From Cephalotus follicularis (lineage: Eukaryota; Streptophyta; Magnoliopsida; Oxalidales; Cephalotaceae): DNA of 64,000 nt. Positions 46,700 to 57,290 of this stretch are shown in pieces. The notes below the pieces were generated by a model. That model ran no database searches and had not been told where the DNA came from. It saw only the letters and a program-made list of their open reading frames with translations. A program made the translations under genes and the position numbers. Numbering within the stretch: the first letter of the stretch is position 1; every line of letters begins with the position of its first letter. Location of the stretch: assembly GCA_001972305.1 (NCBI GenBank), contig BDDD01000919.1, positions 503,442 to 567,441 on the forward strand. The letters run 5' to 3'.

Positions 46700-48851
46700 T
46701 AAAGAAAAAGTTACTTTCGAGGATGGTGTGAGGGTGGGATGGCGTGCTAAGCTTGTGCGTGAAATGGGATAGATCATCCCATTGAACTTCCAAAATCGAA
46801 TCAACATCCCCATCGTCCAACCAACTCAGAATTTCCTTTTGTGTGACCTCCAATTCCTCAAATTCTCTCAAGCATTCCATGAAGTTGTTATCGAAATCTT
46901 CATCAAAATACATTTGGTCAGGCATGGCAATTTTGTGAGTGTAATGGGATAGATGATCCCATTCACTGTCCGATGTTGGCTCATTAAGCTTACTGTCTAA
47001 CCATGCTAATGCTTCCTCATTTTCTAGCCACTGCAATCTATCCTTTTGTTTAATTTCCTCGATCTCGAATTCCCTCTTGAAATTGCGATCAAAGTCGATA
47101 TTAAAATAAGAATCAATGATATCAGGAATCGAGCGAATCACGTAGACATCATCAAAGTCAGATTGATGCTTTCCCAAACGAAAAATGTTAAAGTCCATTG
47201 ATGACTTTCCAAAACTCAACTTCATGAGACCATTTCGGCAATTGATCAATGCATTACTTGTGGCCAAGAATGGTCTACCAAGGATAACTGGGATTTGGTC
47301 TTTTATGTTCACAACAGGTTGGGTATCTAATACGACAAAGTCGACAGGAAAGAAAAAACTCACCAACCTTTATCAAAACATCCTCAATTTTTCCTCTTGG
47401 TACTTTTACCGACCTATCAGCTAATTGCAAAGTCGTGGGGGTCGGGAGCAACTCTCCTAAACCTAGTTGCTCAAAAACTTCCGAAGGTAACAAATTCACA
47501 CTTGCTCCTAAATCGAGCAAGGCATGATCGATTTTGGTGTTACCAATTACACAAGAGATTGTCGGGTAGCCAGGATCTTTATACTTTCGCATCATGGATT
47601 GCGAAAACAGTGCACTAATGTTGGCTGCCAAGAAAGCCTTTTTGGGAGTCTGAAGGATCCTCTTTTTCGTGCATAAGTCTTTTAGGACTTTTGCGTAAGA
47701 GGGCACCTGCTCAATGGCTTCAAGCAATGGAATATTGATTTGAACTTGTTTAAATGTATTGATGATCTTTTCCATTGCTGGGGCTTTCTTATTTTTCTCT
47801 AATCTCTTCGAAAAAAGAACTGGGGGCTCAAATGAACGCTTGGGTATTTCCATAATTTGTTCCTTTTCCTCTTCTTCTTTCTTTTCCCTAACTTCTTCTT
47901 GCACATCTAAATTTGTTGGTTGCGCAAATGAGTCAACCAACTTTCTTTTGATTTTTCATGCGCAAATGACTCAACCAACTCCTCGCTCAAATTTTATGTT
48001 TTATCCACTGGTTGGTACTCACTTCCACTTCGCAAGGCAAATGCTTGGTAGGATAGACCGGAAGAAGATGAGCATTGCGGATTAGATTGTGGTTGGATAC
48101 GATCGAACTGAATCATATTCGTCCTAGGATTCGGTTCGGTTTGGGAAGGCATTTTCTCTTTTTCTCTTGTATGCACCGCAGATGCCAGCTGAGAGATTTG
48201 CTTTTCTAGGTTATGCTGACTAGTCATCACAGTGCTCATAAGAAGTTCCATGCTCTTTTCTAAAGATGAAATCTTAGATGTGTCTTCCCTTTGGTTCAAC
48301 AATCCAGGTGATTGTTGATTTTGGAATTGATTTTGTGGGAAGGATGGTTGGACATTGTTTGAATTTGGGGAAAACCTCTGATATGTCTGCTCTGGTGCAA
48401 ACTGGCTAGGGTAGATCGAAGGTTGTCCCGAAAAGTGTGAAGGTGGGGCACCAACGCTAGAAGGCGGCCCCGAAAAGCTAGATTGTCCTCGCATGTTTTG
48501 CCCTTGACTCCATGAGAAGTTTGGATGATTTCGCCAACCCGGATTGTAAGTGTTACTATACGGGTTATATTGGTTCATAGCAGATACATTCTCAGGAGTA
48601 TAATGGCTGTCAATATATTTTTGGCATTCTTCAAAAACATGGTTTGGGGACTGGCACCAAGAACACATAGGGGTGCTTTGATTGATTTGATTTACTTGTG
48701 TTGAACCCCTAATAAGAAACGACTCTATTCTCTTGAGGCGGCTATCTAACTGTGCCTCGAGCGCAACTGCTCCTTCTACAACGTACCCTTTACTTGGAAA
48801 TGCTCTTTCGGAAACTTGAGTGGACTCCCACTCCCTAGTTCGCTCACCCAA
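46700..48851 (-). pseudogene. Athila-like Gag C-terminus and protease
   Basis: 48851-47994 is Gag-like, with CSWCQSPNHVFEEC (C-X2-C-X4-H-X4-C), NPYSNTYNPGWRNHPNFSW and a Gln/Pro/Ser-rich stretch. 47940-47275 continues with a basic linker (KRLEKNKKA) and the protease motif ALLDLGASVNLLP, then LQLADRSVKVPRG. DLGA in place of DSGA/DTGA is usual in this plant lineage. A frameshift near 47320 leads to FFFPVDFVVLDTQP and ILGRPFLATSNALI (47366 downward). The expected RT never follows; an acidic tail and tandem repeats come instead. Confidence 0.78.
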
Positions 48852-48896
48852 ATCTAAAAGGAAATTTCATGCCTCGTTTTCATCAGTGTACGAGGT

Positions 48897-49215
48897 NNNN
48901 NNNNNNNNNNNNNNNNNNNNNNNNNNNNNNNNNNNNNNNNNNNNNNNNNNNNNNNNNNNNNNNNNNNNNNNNNNNNNNNNNNNNNNNNNNNNNNNNNNNN
49001 NNNNNNNNNNNNNNNNNNNNNNNNNNNNNNNNNNNNNNNNNNNNNNNNNNNNNNNNNNNNNNNNNNNNNNNNNNNNNNNNNNNNNNNNNNNNNNNNNNNN
49101 NNNNNNNNNNNNNNNNNNNNNNNNNNNNNNNNNNNNNNNNNNNNNNNNNNNNNNNNNNNNNNNNNNNNNNNNNNNNNNNNNNNNNNNNNNNNNNNNNNNN
49201 NNNNNNNNNNNNNNN
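48897..49215. other. Assembly gap (319 N)
   Basis: Unresolved bases. Any ORF across the gap is artificial. The left side is Athila-like gag (minus) and the right side is copia gag (plus). Confidence 0.99.
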
Positions 49216-50173
49216 GGAAGATAGTGAAAGTGATGAAGATGGAGATGTGGCACTTATAACTTCCCAATTCAAAAGGTTTCTCAAAAGTCAAAAAGGGAAA
49301 AAGGCTTTCAAAAAGGAATTTCCTCAAGATGAAGAATCGAGCAAAAAGGTAGAACCAACGTGCTACGAATGCAAAAAGTCGGGCCACTTCAAAAACGAGT
49401 GTCCAAATCTTAAAAAGAAAGAGCAATTCAAGAAAAGGAATGAATATTCCAAGAACAAGAAAGCGATGGTAGCCACATGGTCGGATAGCGATTCCTCAAG
49501 CTCCGAAGAGGAAAGTGATGAAGAGGTTGCACACATTGCTTTCATGGCAATTGAGGATGAGGAAGAAAATGAGGTAAATTTTACTTTTGATGAATTACAA
49601 AATGCCTATGAAAAATTGTATGTTGAATATGAAAATGTTTGTTTGAAAAATAATACTCTAAAGAAAAATGCTATGTCCATGTCTAAAGAAATTGATAATT
49701 TAAAGAATGAAAATAGCAAATATGTGAACGAAATTGAGTCTCTAAAGAATAAGAATAGCTTCTATATGAATGAGATAGACATTATAAATGTTTCTTCAAA
49801 ATTGTCAATTGACTTTGAGGAAGAAAATAAAAAGCTAAAAATTGAGATTGATGCTTTGAAGAAATCCTTTTCTACTTTTTCAAATAGTAGCACTAAATTG
49901 GATAATCTCTTAGGACTTCAAAGATGTGTTTTTGACAAAGCCAGTCTCGGCTATGAAGAAATGAAAAATGTCAAACACTTTAAAAAAATTTTTGTTAAGA
50001 AAAATGAACCTCAAAATTGTTGCAATTATTGTGGTAGATTAGGACATGTATCTACCTCTTGCATTTTTAGAAATAATCTTTGTTTTGGTAAAACTAGAAA
50101 GATTTGAGTTCCGAAAGGAACTCTTGTGACTAACTTGCAAGGACCCAAGTTCAAATGGGTACCAAAAGCTTAA
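49216..50173 (+). pseudogene. Copia Gag (C-terminal two thirds) of second gag-only element
   Basis: The frame emerges from the gap. It shows an acidic stretch, a first zinc knuckle CYECKKSGHFKNEC, Ser/Glu-rich spacer, NEVNFTFDELQNAYE, a long coiled coil (EIDNLKNENSKY, EIDALKKSF) and a second knuckle CNYCGRLGHVSTSC. A TGA at 50105-50107 replaces the Trp codon of the relative at 32517-33530 (KTRKI-stop-VPKG). The frame then ends KFKWVPKA-stop at the same place as that relative. The N-terminal Gag domain is missing or in the gap. No protease, integrase or RT follows. Confidence 0.8.
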
Positions 50174-50721
50174 ACTTTGTTTTTGTAGGTGTACTTGGAG
50201 TTAATTTCAAAATGCTCAAGTACATAAGTTTGAGGAAGAAAGCTTTTGTTGAGGGGGAGGTATCGTTTTATGTTAGACAATAAAATTTTGCTCTCTTTGA
50301 TTTAAATTTTAACTTTCAATGGATGTTATTTCAATTTGTATTCTTTTATTCTCAGTTGGTATCCCTTTAAAATTGTTTAAATTGGTATCAATTTTGTTAA
50401 ATACTTTTTTTGATGCTAACAAAAGGGGGGAGAATGCTTATGCTTAAGGAAAATTTGATAGCCTATGCTAAGGGGGAGCTAGATATGAAAATGTGCTATT
50501 AATGATGAATATGTTAAGGAGGAGTTTATGGTAAAAGGGAAGCTAGATAAGATTTATTTGCATAAATCGTTATTTTGAAAAATGAAAATAAGATATCATA
50601 TTAAGGGGGAGAATATCTAAAGTTTTTATGTTGGTCTCTAAAAGAAAATCTTTTTGAGTCGAAATGTCAAATATTTTTCCATAATGAAGCAAATTCTTGT
50701 AATCATCAAAAAGGGGGAGAT
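50174..50721 (+). repeat. 3' region with five polypurine tracts
   Basis: GAGGGGGAGG (about 50253), AAAGGGGGGAGAATG (about 50424), AAGGGGGAGC (about 50471), AAGGGGGAGAAT (about 50604) and AAAAAGGGGGAGATTG (50709-50722). Only the last abuts the LTR and can be the true primer for plus-strand synthesis. Confidence 0.75.
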
Positions 50722-51918
50722 TGTTGACTTTCAGTCTCAATCCTAAGTTTTAATGATTACAAATTTGCATTTAATAAGTTTACTTAATGTGCAAGATATT
50801 AGAAAGCTTCACAAATGGCAAAAATCAACTGCAAGGAAAAGACATCGACCTTCATTGCAAAAGACATCGACGTCCGTACAAAAGACATCGATCCCTATCA
50901 AGAAGACATGGACGTCTTGAGGTGCCAAAGTTACAGGTCAAATTTGTGTAAAGACATCGATCCATACAGGCAAAGACATCGACGTCCAACAATAGACATC
51001 GATCCCTTTCCATAGACATCTACGTCTTTCTAGACCCAAGTGCAAAAGCCAGAAAAGACATCGACCCCTAAAGAAGAAGTCGATGTGATGCTCATAACTT
51101 CAAAAGCCTGGATACATTCCCAGCAAAGACATCGACGCCTATAAAAGACATCGACGTCTTTTCAAAATGATTGACCCGGAAAACACTGAACGGCTAGTTA
51201 ACGCACTTACAACGGCTAGTAACAGTCAAAGACATCGACGCCTTTCTAAAGACATCGACGTCTTTATCTCAGCAGACACAAAAACAAAGTTGCATCAACA
51301 CATTTTTATATCAAAAATGCCCAAGACTTTTGCAACGGCTATAATCTGAAGAAAGATATATATATAGAGGCCAAGAAACAAGATTAAGCAGATTTTGATC
51401 ATCTAACATCCAAGCTAAACTTGCACATCTACAAGGAGAAGAACATCAAGCTTTTGTTTACACTTTCATATCCAAAGCTTGTAACTAGCTATCACTTTCA
51501 TATCCAACCTTTGAGAGGTTACCCTTAAACACAAACTATCTTTACAAATCCTTCTTTGTAAAAAGGGTGTTAAAAACCCTTGGTGAGAATTTAGAGGGGA
51601 GTGAACCCTTGTAAGGTGTTTAATTGATTTGCACCCGGAACCCAAAATCAAGTGTAAGGTGGTTTGCTTTGATTTGCACCCGCAAGCCGAAAATCAAAGG
51701 TTGCTAGTGAATTCTAGTGGAAACTCAAGGGGTTCTTGAGAAAGTGGACGTAGGCACGAATTTTGACGAACCACTATAAATCGTTTGCACACTATCTAAC
51801 ACTTATCTCTTTACTTATTATTGTTTGATTGTTTTTGTGTGATTGTTTAAATTCATAATTTAATTTGTTAATTCCGCAAACAAATTTATTTATTAAAAGT
51901 TGCCATACATTCCCAACA
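50722..51918 (+). repeat. 3' LTR of second gag-only element, 1197 bp
   Basis: TGTTGAC...CCCAACA. The U3 part holds about 14 units of ACATCGA(C/T)(GTC/CCC) at 50841-51266. A TATA box (GATATATATATAG, about 51355-51367) follows, giving a transcript start near 51395. The last 130 or so bases resemble the LTR end of the element at 32463. Confidence 0.85.
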
Positions 51919-51923
51919 AGAAT

Positions 51924-52536
51924 GGCTGAAACTAAAAAAAGGTGACATCTAAGGACACAAAGACACGACGCGGGGATGGAGAGTAGCACTTGTATCCACG
52001 TTGAGTAGGAGAGTACCCAACGAAGATTCACTTGTGTGATTTTGGATCAAGTTTTGAATGGTGATGTGGATGGATATGGACAAAAATTGTACAACCGAAT
52101 AGTTTAGGTGGACGGGATGTCATGTATCGAAACAAAGGATAGGTTTGTGAGAGGGTGGACATTAGGGTGTTCAATTTGAGGACTCTAGAGGGCATCCAAT
52201 TTATAAGATATGAGTATGTTAAAACAGCTTCACCCCAAAGATATTTGGGAACATTAATGGTAAACAATAGAGCTCTAGCGACCTCAAGGAGATGACGATT
52301 TTTTCTTTCTGCTACAGCATTTTGTTGGGGTGTATCTGGACAAGAACTTTGATGAATTATTCCATTATTTGTCAAGTAATCACTAAGAATTGAGTGAAAA
52401 TACTCTTTCCCATTGTTGATTTGTAGGACTTTAATAGAGGTGTAAAACTGTTTTTGTACCATTGCATGAAATATTTGAAAGGTTTTGGCAGCCTCTGATT
52501 TTTCTTTTATAAGGTAGACCCAACAAACCCTAGTGT
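51924..52536 (-). pseudogene. Copia integrase, C-terminal part
   Basis: On the minus strand, integrase core after the insertion point: HTRVCWVYLIKEKSEA, LQINNGKEYF (the second catalytic Asp of DNGxEF is Asn here), and HQSSCPDTPQQNAVAERKNRHLLE with the catalytic Glu, then YLWGEAV. The stretch continues with frame changes towards the linker at 44954, from which the gag-only element separates it. The upstream part, FITFIDD, is at 54982-55010, beyond the solo LTR. Confidence 0.85.
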
Positions 52537-52541
52537 GGTCA

Positions 52542-54976
52542 TGTCACACCCCGTTTCCATATAAAACCCGAAGGTCATGGGAATTAACATATATTCAGCT
52601 TATACAAAATCGGAAAAACTTAAAACTTTCCAAACATATAAATTTCTTGCGGAACCATTTAAACATAAGCTGAATTAAAGCAACGTAACATACATCTCAT
52701 ACTACATGTTACCAAATGTTTAACAATAGTACAACATAATCATCGTTAATTGCCCTCAACGGAGCATGAACTAATATCCATCAGTACAAATAATAATTTA
52801 ACATTTCCCCAAAGTAAAGACAACTTTATCTTCTCTTTGATCATACCACGGTTAAGAAATATCTATCTCGCTGCATCAATCTGTAATTTGATAGGGTTAG
52901 CCGAATCCATTGGCTAAGTAGGAATGATATAAAAGCATTTGAGGTCAACGATAATAAATGTCATGAAATGAATGCATCATGATGCAATACGTAGTATATA
53001 ACACAATACATAATATATATATATATCCGTCAATAGATAAGAAACCATGCCAAGTGGCTACATCAATACAATCCATATATCATGTCACAAAGGACCAATC
53101 AATCCATCCATTTGCACGAAGTGCATCGCCATCTCCTGGTACAGATGTCGTACTCCTACTTCAGCTCCGTCTCAGGCTGACTCGAAGCAGGTCAATCAAT
53201 CCAATGTTACTCACACTAGGCCAAGTAACCAGAATGGGTGTCCCTAGCCATCTCCTGGACCCTAGAGCCCAACCCGCCATTAGTCATCAGTGACAACCTC
53301 CACCACCGCGACGTATACGGCATCAATCCAAATCATAATCCAGTAATCAATCCATTTCAAGCAGTTTATAAGTTATAAAATACTTGAAATAATACATTTG
53401 TTCAAAATGTATAATCAGTTTTTGAAACAGCATTTCAATATAACATTTCCATCTAAAATAATGATTTATAATAAAATCATGTATGCACTTTTCTAAAATG
53501 TCAAAATATTTTTAGAACAATCAATCCACAGTTAAAATGTACGCAATCATACGCTCAAAATGCAAGCAAGCCCATTTCGACGTCAACTCATAACCTCTAG
53601 GCGTCAAATCTTTCATAGCAGTCCCTTAAGCGTCGACGCTTTAAAGCAGAAGCTTTAGGCGTAAACACTTAACTTTTTGGGCGTCAACGCTCTAAGGTAG
53701 GAACCTCATATGTCAGCGCTTTAACTCTGGGCGTCGATGCTTTAAGGTAGGAACCTTAAGCGTCAACACATAACCTCTGGCGTCGAAGTTTATAATAGAC
53801 CATTAAGCGTTAGCGCTCTACCTTTTGGCGTCGACACTTTAGTGTCTTCTTCCCCGCGTAACAGGCCAAGGCATCGGCACTTTTCCTCTAAGCGTCGACA
53901 GTTCAATGAACCAAACCTCCATTTTCTCGCATAACAGTCCAAGGTGTCGACGCTTTTCTTATAAGCGTCGACGGTTCATCGAACCCAGAACATCGTCTTC
54001 CCCATAGAACCACAAAAATACAAGTGGAACCAAAGAACAATGCATGCAACTCAATCCATTTTCATTTCAAATCACAATATGCATGACAGGTTAACTATTC
54101 ATAGCAACCAACATCATTTACACAATCCACAATTCACAATATTCATGCATTACACCAAATGAGCATTCACTATAATTGAGCTCAAAAACACAATTATATA
54201 ATCCCTATCTTAAATTCCAAGTTAGGAATCGTAGTCAACCTCTTTAAGATTATCGACCAGTAGCCACTCGAGCTCCCAAGTCCGGCACAGCAACTCCAAT
54301 CCAAGTTCGACTCCAATTTAGTTTCCAAGCTTCCAAGCTTTTATTCCAATTCAAAAATGGAGAGTATGATTTCTCTCTTTCTCCTCTTCTTTTCCTGTTT
54401 TTCTCACTGTGTTCTTTCTCTTTTCCGCTCTTTCCTTCTGCTTTTCTTTCTTATTTTCCAGGTGTCGTTAAGGAAGGAGAAGAGAGGTGTTTATGGTGTT
54501 GCGTTTTCTCTCTCTCTCTCTCTCTCTCTTCCAGCCAGCCTGCATGGCGCACACATGGCTCTTTCTTTCTTTCCTTCGGCCGCATGATGCACATATGTCA
54601 ATCTCTTCCTTTTCTGTAGTTGCAGGTCTGAAGAAAATGGCGAACACTTAGCATGTTAGTGCTGTCAGACACTTAAGCGTCAACGGTTATCACTTTGGCA
54701 TCGACGCTTATCTCTGTTTACTTCTTGGCATCGACGCTATCTCATGGCGTCAACGCTTTGAGACAAGAATCTTAAGCGCAACGTTTGCTCATTGGCGCCG
54801 ACGCTTTACTTCTGAGCGTCGACGCTTAATGCCTCTTTTTGTATTTTCAATTCATCACAACATTCTTCACTCGAGATTCAACATTACGAGCTGGAAACTC
54901 ATGATTTTCATTAATTCATCATATAATTACAATGGGAATTACAATAATACACTGAATAGAAATTCAAGACATTACA
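52542..54976 (-). mobile_element. Solo LTR of Tekay-type chromovirus, 2435 bp
   Basis: TGTCACACCCCG...ACATTACA, flanked by GGTCA at 52537-52541 and 54977-54981. Joining the flanks restores the integrase reading FIDDHTRVCW exactly. Orientation is minus, as judged by the CGGGGTGTGACA U5 end. A degenerate TATA-like site is near 54489-54497. Palindrome arrays lie at 53577-53980 and 54676-54828. A CT microsatellite is at about 54507-54528. There is no internal region, so it arose by LTR-LTR recombination. Confidence 0.88.
53577..54828. repeat. Two arrays of GCGTCGACGC-type palindromes
   Basis: 53577-53980 and 54676-54828 hold about 20 copies related to AGCGTCGACGCTTT: exact GCGTCGACGC at about 53627 and 54818, variants GCGTCAACGC, GCGTCGATGC, GCATCGACGC and GCGCCGACGC. 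Spacers carry AACCTCTGG or GGTAGGAACCT. Confidence 0.8.
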
Positions 54977-54981
54977 GGTCA

Positions 54982-56744
54982 TCAATGAATGTTATGAACC
55001 ACCTAGTACCTGTGATGTTTTTTACACAGGAGGGACCCCATATATCACTATGGATTAGAGAGAAAGGATGTGACTCTCTATATGGTTTTATTGGAAAAGA
55101 TGCACAAGTATGTTTGGCTAGTTAACAAGTTTCACAAACGAATAAATTAGTGTCTTTATTCATAAACAATTTTGGGAACAAACGTTGGAGATAATGAAAG
55201 TTGGGGTGGCCTAGCCTACGATGCCACATCATAACATCATCACTTTTATTGGAAACAAAAAAAAAAGATTCACTCTTGACAACAACAGCTTATTTCTTCA
55301 CACATTGGGCATCCTTAAAGTAGTAGAGTCCTCCTTCCTCTTTAGCACTGCCAATCATCCTCCTCGATTCCAGTTCCTGAATTTCACAATAACCACCCAA
55401 AAATTTAGCACAACAGTTAAGTTCAAGAGTCATTTTACTAATTGAAATGAGGTTACATATCAATTTAGTAACATGTAAAACAGAGTGTAGTGTAACCATT
55501 TTAGAAAGTTGAACTGAACCTTTGCCCGCAATATGTGAGAATGTTCCATCTGCTATTTTGACTTGAAAACTCTTATAGCATGGGGCATAAGAATAAAATA
55601 GTGATGGATTACCTGTCATATGATCAGATGCTCCAGAATCAAGCATCCAACGGGCATTACTGTCAACATGAAATGTAGTACCTTGGGAAGAGTTGTTACT
55701 TGTAGTCTAACTCAAGAGCTTTTGAAGCTGTTCAAATTGTGCTTTACTCAGGAAGGTACCATTTGATTCATTTTGGGATCGGGTATCTTCTCCTCTTTCT
55801 TCTACCGAGGCTTGAAATTATTTGCTCCTATTCAACCCTCTCGGCTTCCATTTGGCTGGTTTCCCATGAATATCCCAACAAGTGTCACGAGTATGACCTA
55901 CTTTATTGCAATGATTGCACCAAAGATATCTACCCTTCTAAGAATTTTTCTACTCTCCATTATATCGATCAAAGGTATTCTTCACAGCTAAAGCCATGGT
56001 CTCAATAGGTTTATTACCTCCAGATATAACAGGGTGTTCCTTCTTTTCACTGAGCATAACCCGTCTTTAGCTAGCCTCTCTCCTTACCTCAGCAAAGGCA
56101 TCATCAATGGACAGTAAAGGTTGGTATCCTAATATTCTCCCACGCACCTCATCGAGCTCCCGATTGAGACCAGCAAGGAATTCATATAGTCACTCATTCT
56201 CTAAGTGTTTTTTAAACTTTTGATTCCCCTCAAGGCCTTCCCAATTAGCCTCATAATGAAGGTCTAGTTCCTGCCATAACATTTGCAATTCATTAAAATA
56301 TTCAGTTACATCCATACCTCCTTGACGTAAATCTCTGAACTTGTTCCTAATCTCAAAAATTTGAGACGCATTCTCCAAATCTGAATAATTTTTATTTACG
56401 ACATCACATATAGCCTTGGCGGTCCGAAGGAATAAATATGTGCGGCTGATATCTGACTCCATTGAGTTTATCAGTCATGCCATCACGATTGAGTTGTGGA
56501 GTTCCCAATTTTCATACGTTGGGTCGTTTACATCAGGTTACTGAACTTTACCCGTGATATACCCTATCTTTTCTCTTCCTTGGATTACTAACAATACCGA
56601 CTGTGACCATTGCAGAAAATTTTTACCATTAAGCTTATGACTTGTGATCTGCAAAGACGATCCTTCTCCAAAGGACTGCGAGACCACCGGAGCTTGAACG
56701 GTTTCAGATGTTACGGATGATGATTGGTCCTTCCTTCCACTCAT
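54982..56744 (-). pseudogene. Copia gag, protease and integrase N-terminus
   Basis: Gag starts at 56744 (MSGRKDQSSS, LNGKNFLQWSQSVLL) and is broken by stops at 56538 and 56463. 56462-56190 has the UBN2-type Gag region (FEIRNKFRDLRQGGMDVTEYF, LQMLWQELD). A zinc knuckle CNHCNKVGHTRDTC is near 55880-55925. The protease motif MLDSGASDHMTG starts at 55646, followed by the pre-integrase domain (LISISKM, MMWHRRLGHP near 55230) and the integrase segment HSDIWGPS ... FITFIDD to 54982, where the solo LTR is inserted. Stops between domains show an inactive element. Confidence 0.85.
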
Positions 56745-57290
56745 CTTCGTGTTGATTTAGTCTTGGACAATGTTGTTCCTCAAAAAACAGATCTAAAAAG
56801 TTCTAAAGGCTCGGCAAGCAAGATAAATTGCTTGCTGGAAAGGAGCAAGGAAAAAAAGACCAAAAGAGGCGACGACGCATGGCGGTTAGGTGGTGGCACA
56901 TTGCGGTTAGGCGGCAACGATTGAAGAAGATGCCAATGGGTTTTGTAGATCAATAGCCAAAGAGTTCAACGGTGGGGCGCGTGTGGCCTGAATCCACAAA
57001 AATTGGCGCAGATCTGAAAAAACAGTGGTTGTGGCAACGCGTTGACCTGGGCATCGGAGCTTCGATGACAGCGAAACTTCAGGCGAAGGTAGACCAGATC
57101 TCACTGGAAAAAAAAGGTCGACGAGGAAAATGTGGCTAATGAAAAAAAAGGCTAGAATCAGAGCAAGTCGGTGTTTGTTTTGTTGCTGCAAAAGGTGTTT
57201 AGGCACCGATAATGCGTTGGTAACCTCCAAGAAACACAAAGGAAAAAGGAAAAAAGGCAGCAGCACTAACCACCGTAAAAATTCTCTGAT
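56745..57290. other. Leader of the minus-strand copia element
   Basis: This is the non-coding stretch between the gag start and the PBS, about 545 bases. The ORFs on either strand are unlike known proteins. CTGAT at 57286-57290 is the left target copy of the next insertion. Confidence 0.6.

Larger units (their letters stand above)
45731..48896 (-). mobile_element. Athila-like Ty3/gypsy fragment, gag and protease only
   Basis: TGTTTAGCATAA at 45731 looks like the outer edge of a minus-oriented LTR. 45731-46380 is non-coding and LTR-like. Coding remains run from 48851 down to about 46740. RT and integrase are absent. The other end lies in the assembly gap, so its true extent and its relation to the surrounding copia element are unknown. 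Confidence 0.65.
44960..51918 (+). mobile_element. Second gag-only copia element, inserted in the minus-strand copia
   Basis: It starts TGTTGACTTTCAG at 44960 and ends CCCAACA at 51918, with AGAAC (44955-44959) and AGAAT (51919-51923) as a 4/5 target copy. Joining the flanks restores the minus-strand copia reading between integrase and RT. The right LTR is complete (50722-51918). The left LTR is cut at 45731 by Athila-like sequence. The coding part (49216-50173) is Gag only and then passes to a 3' region with repeated polypurine tracts, with no pol. The shared 770 bp of the two LTRs differ at only a handful of positions by eye, so the insertion is recent. Confidence 0.8.

Noticed and set aside
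48820..50107. ORFs of 130-410 residues crossing the gap
   Set aside because: Most of their length is N. Only the part after 49216 is real sequence.
45079..51266. CRISPR-like array, because of regularly repeated GACATCGACGTC units
   Set aside because: Units are degenerate and spacers irregular and short. The array is duplicated in both LTRs of a plant retrotransposon; CRISPR does not occur in plant nuclear DNA.
54357..54587. 76-residue ORF with Leu/Phe-rich start, signal-peptide-like
   Set aside because: It lies in a solo LTR and includes a CT microsatellite that gives the SLSLSL run.
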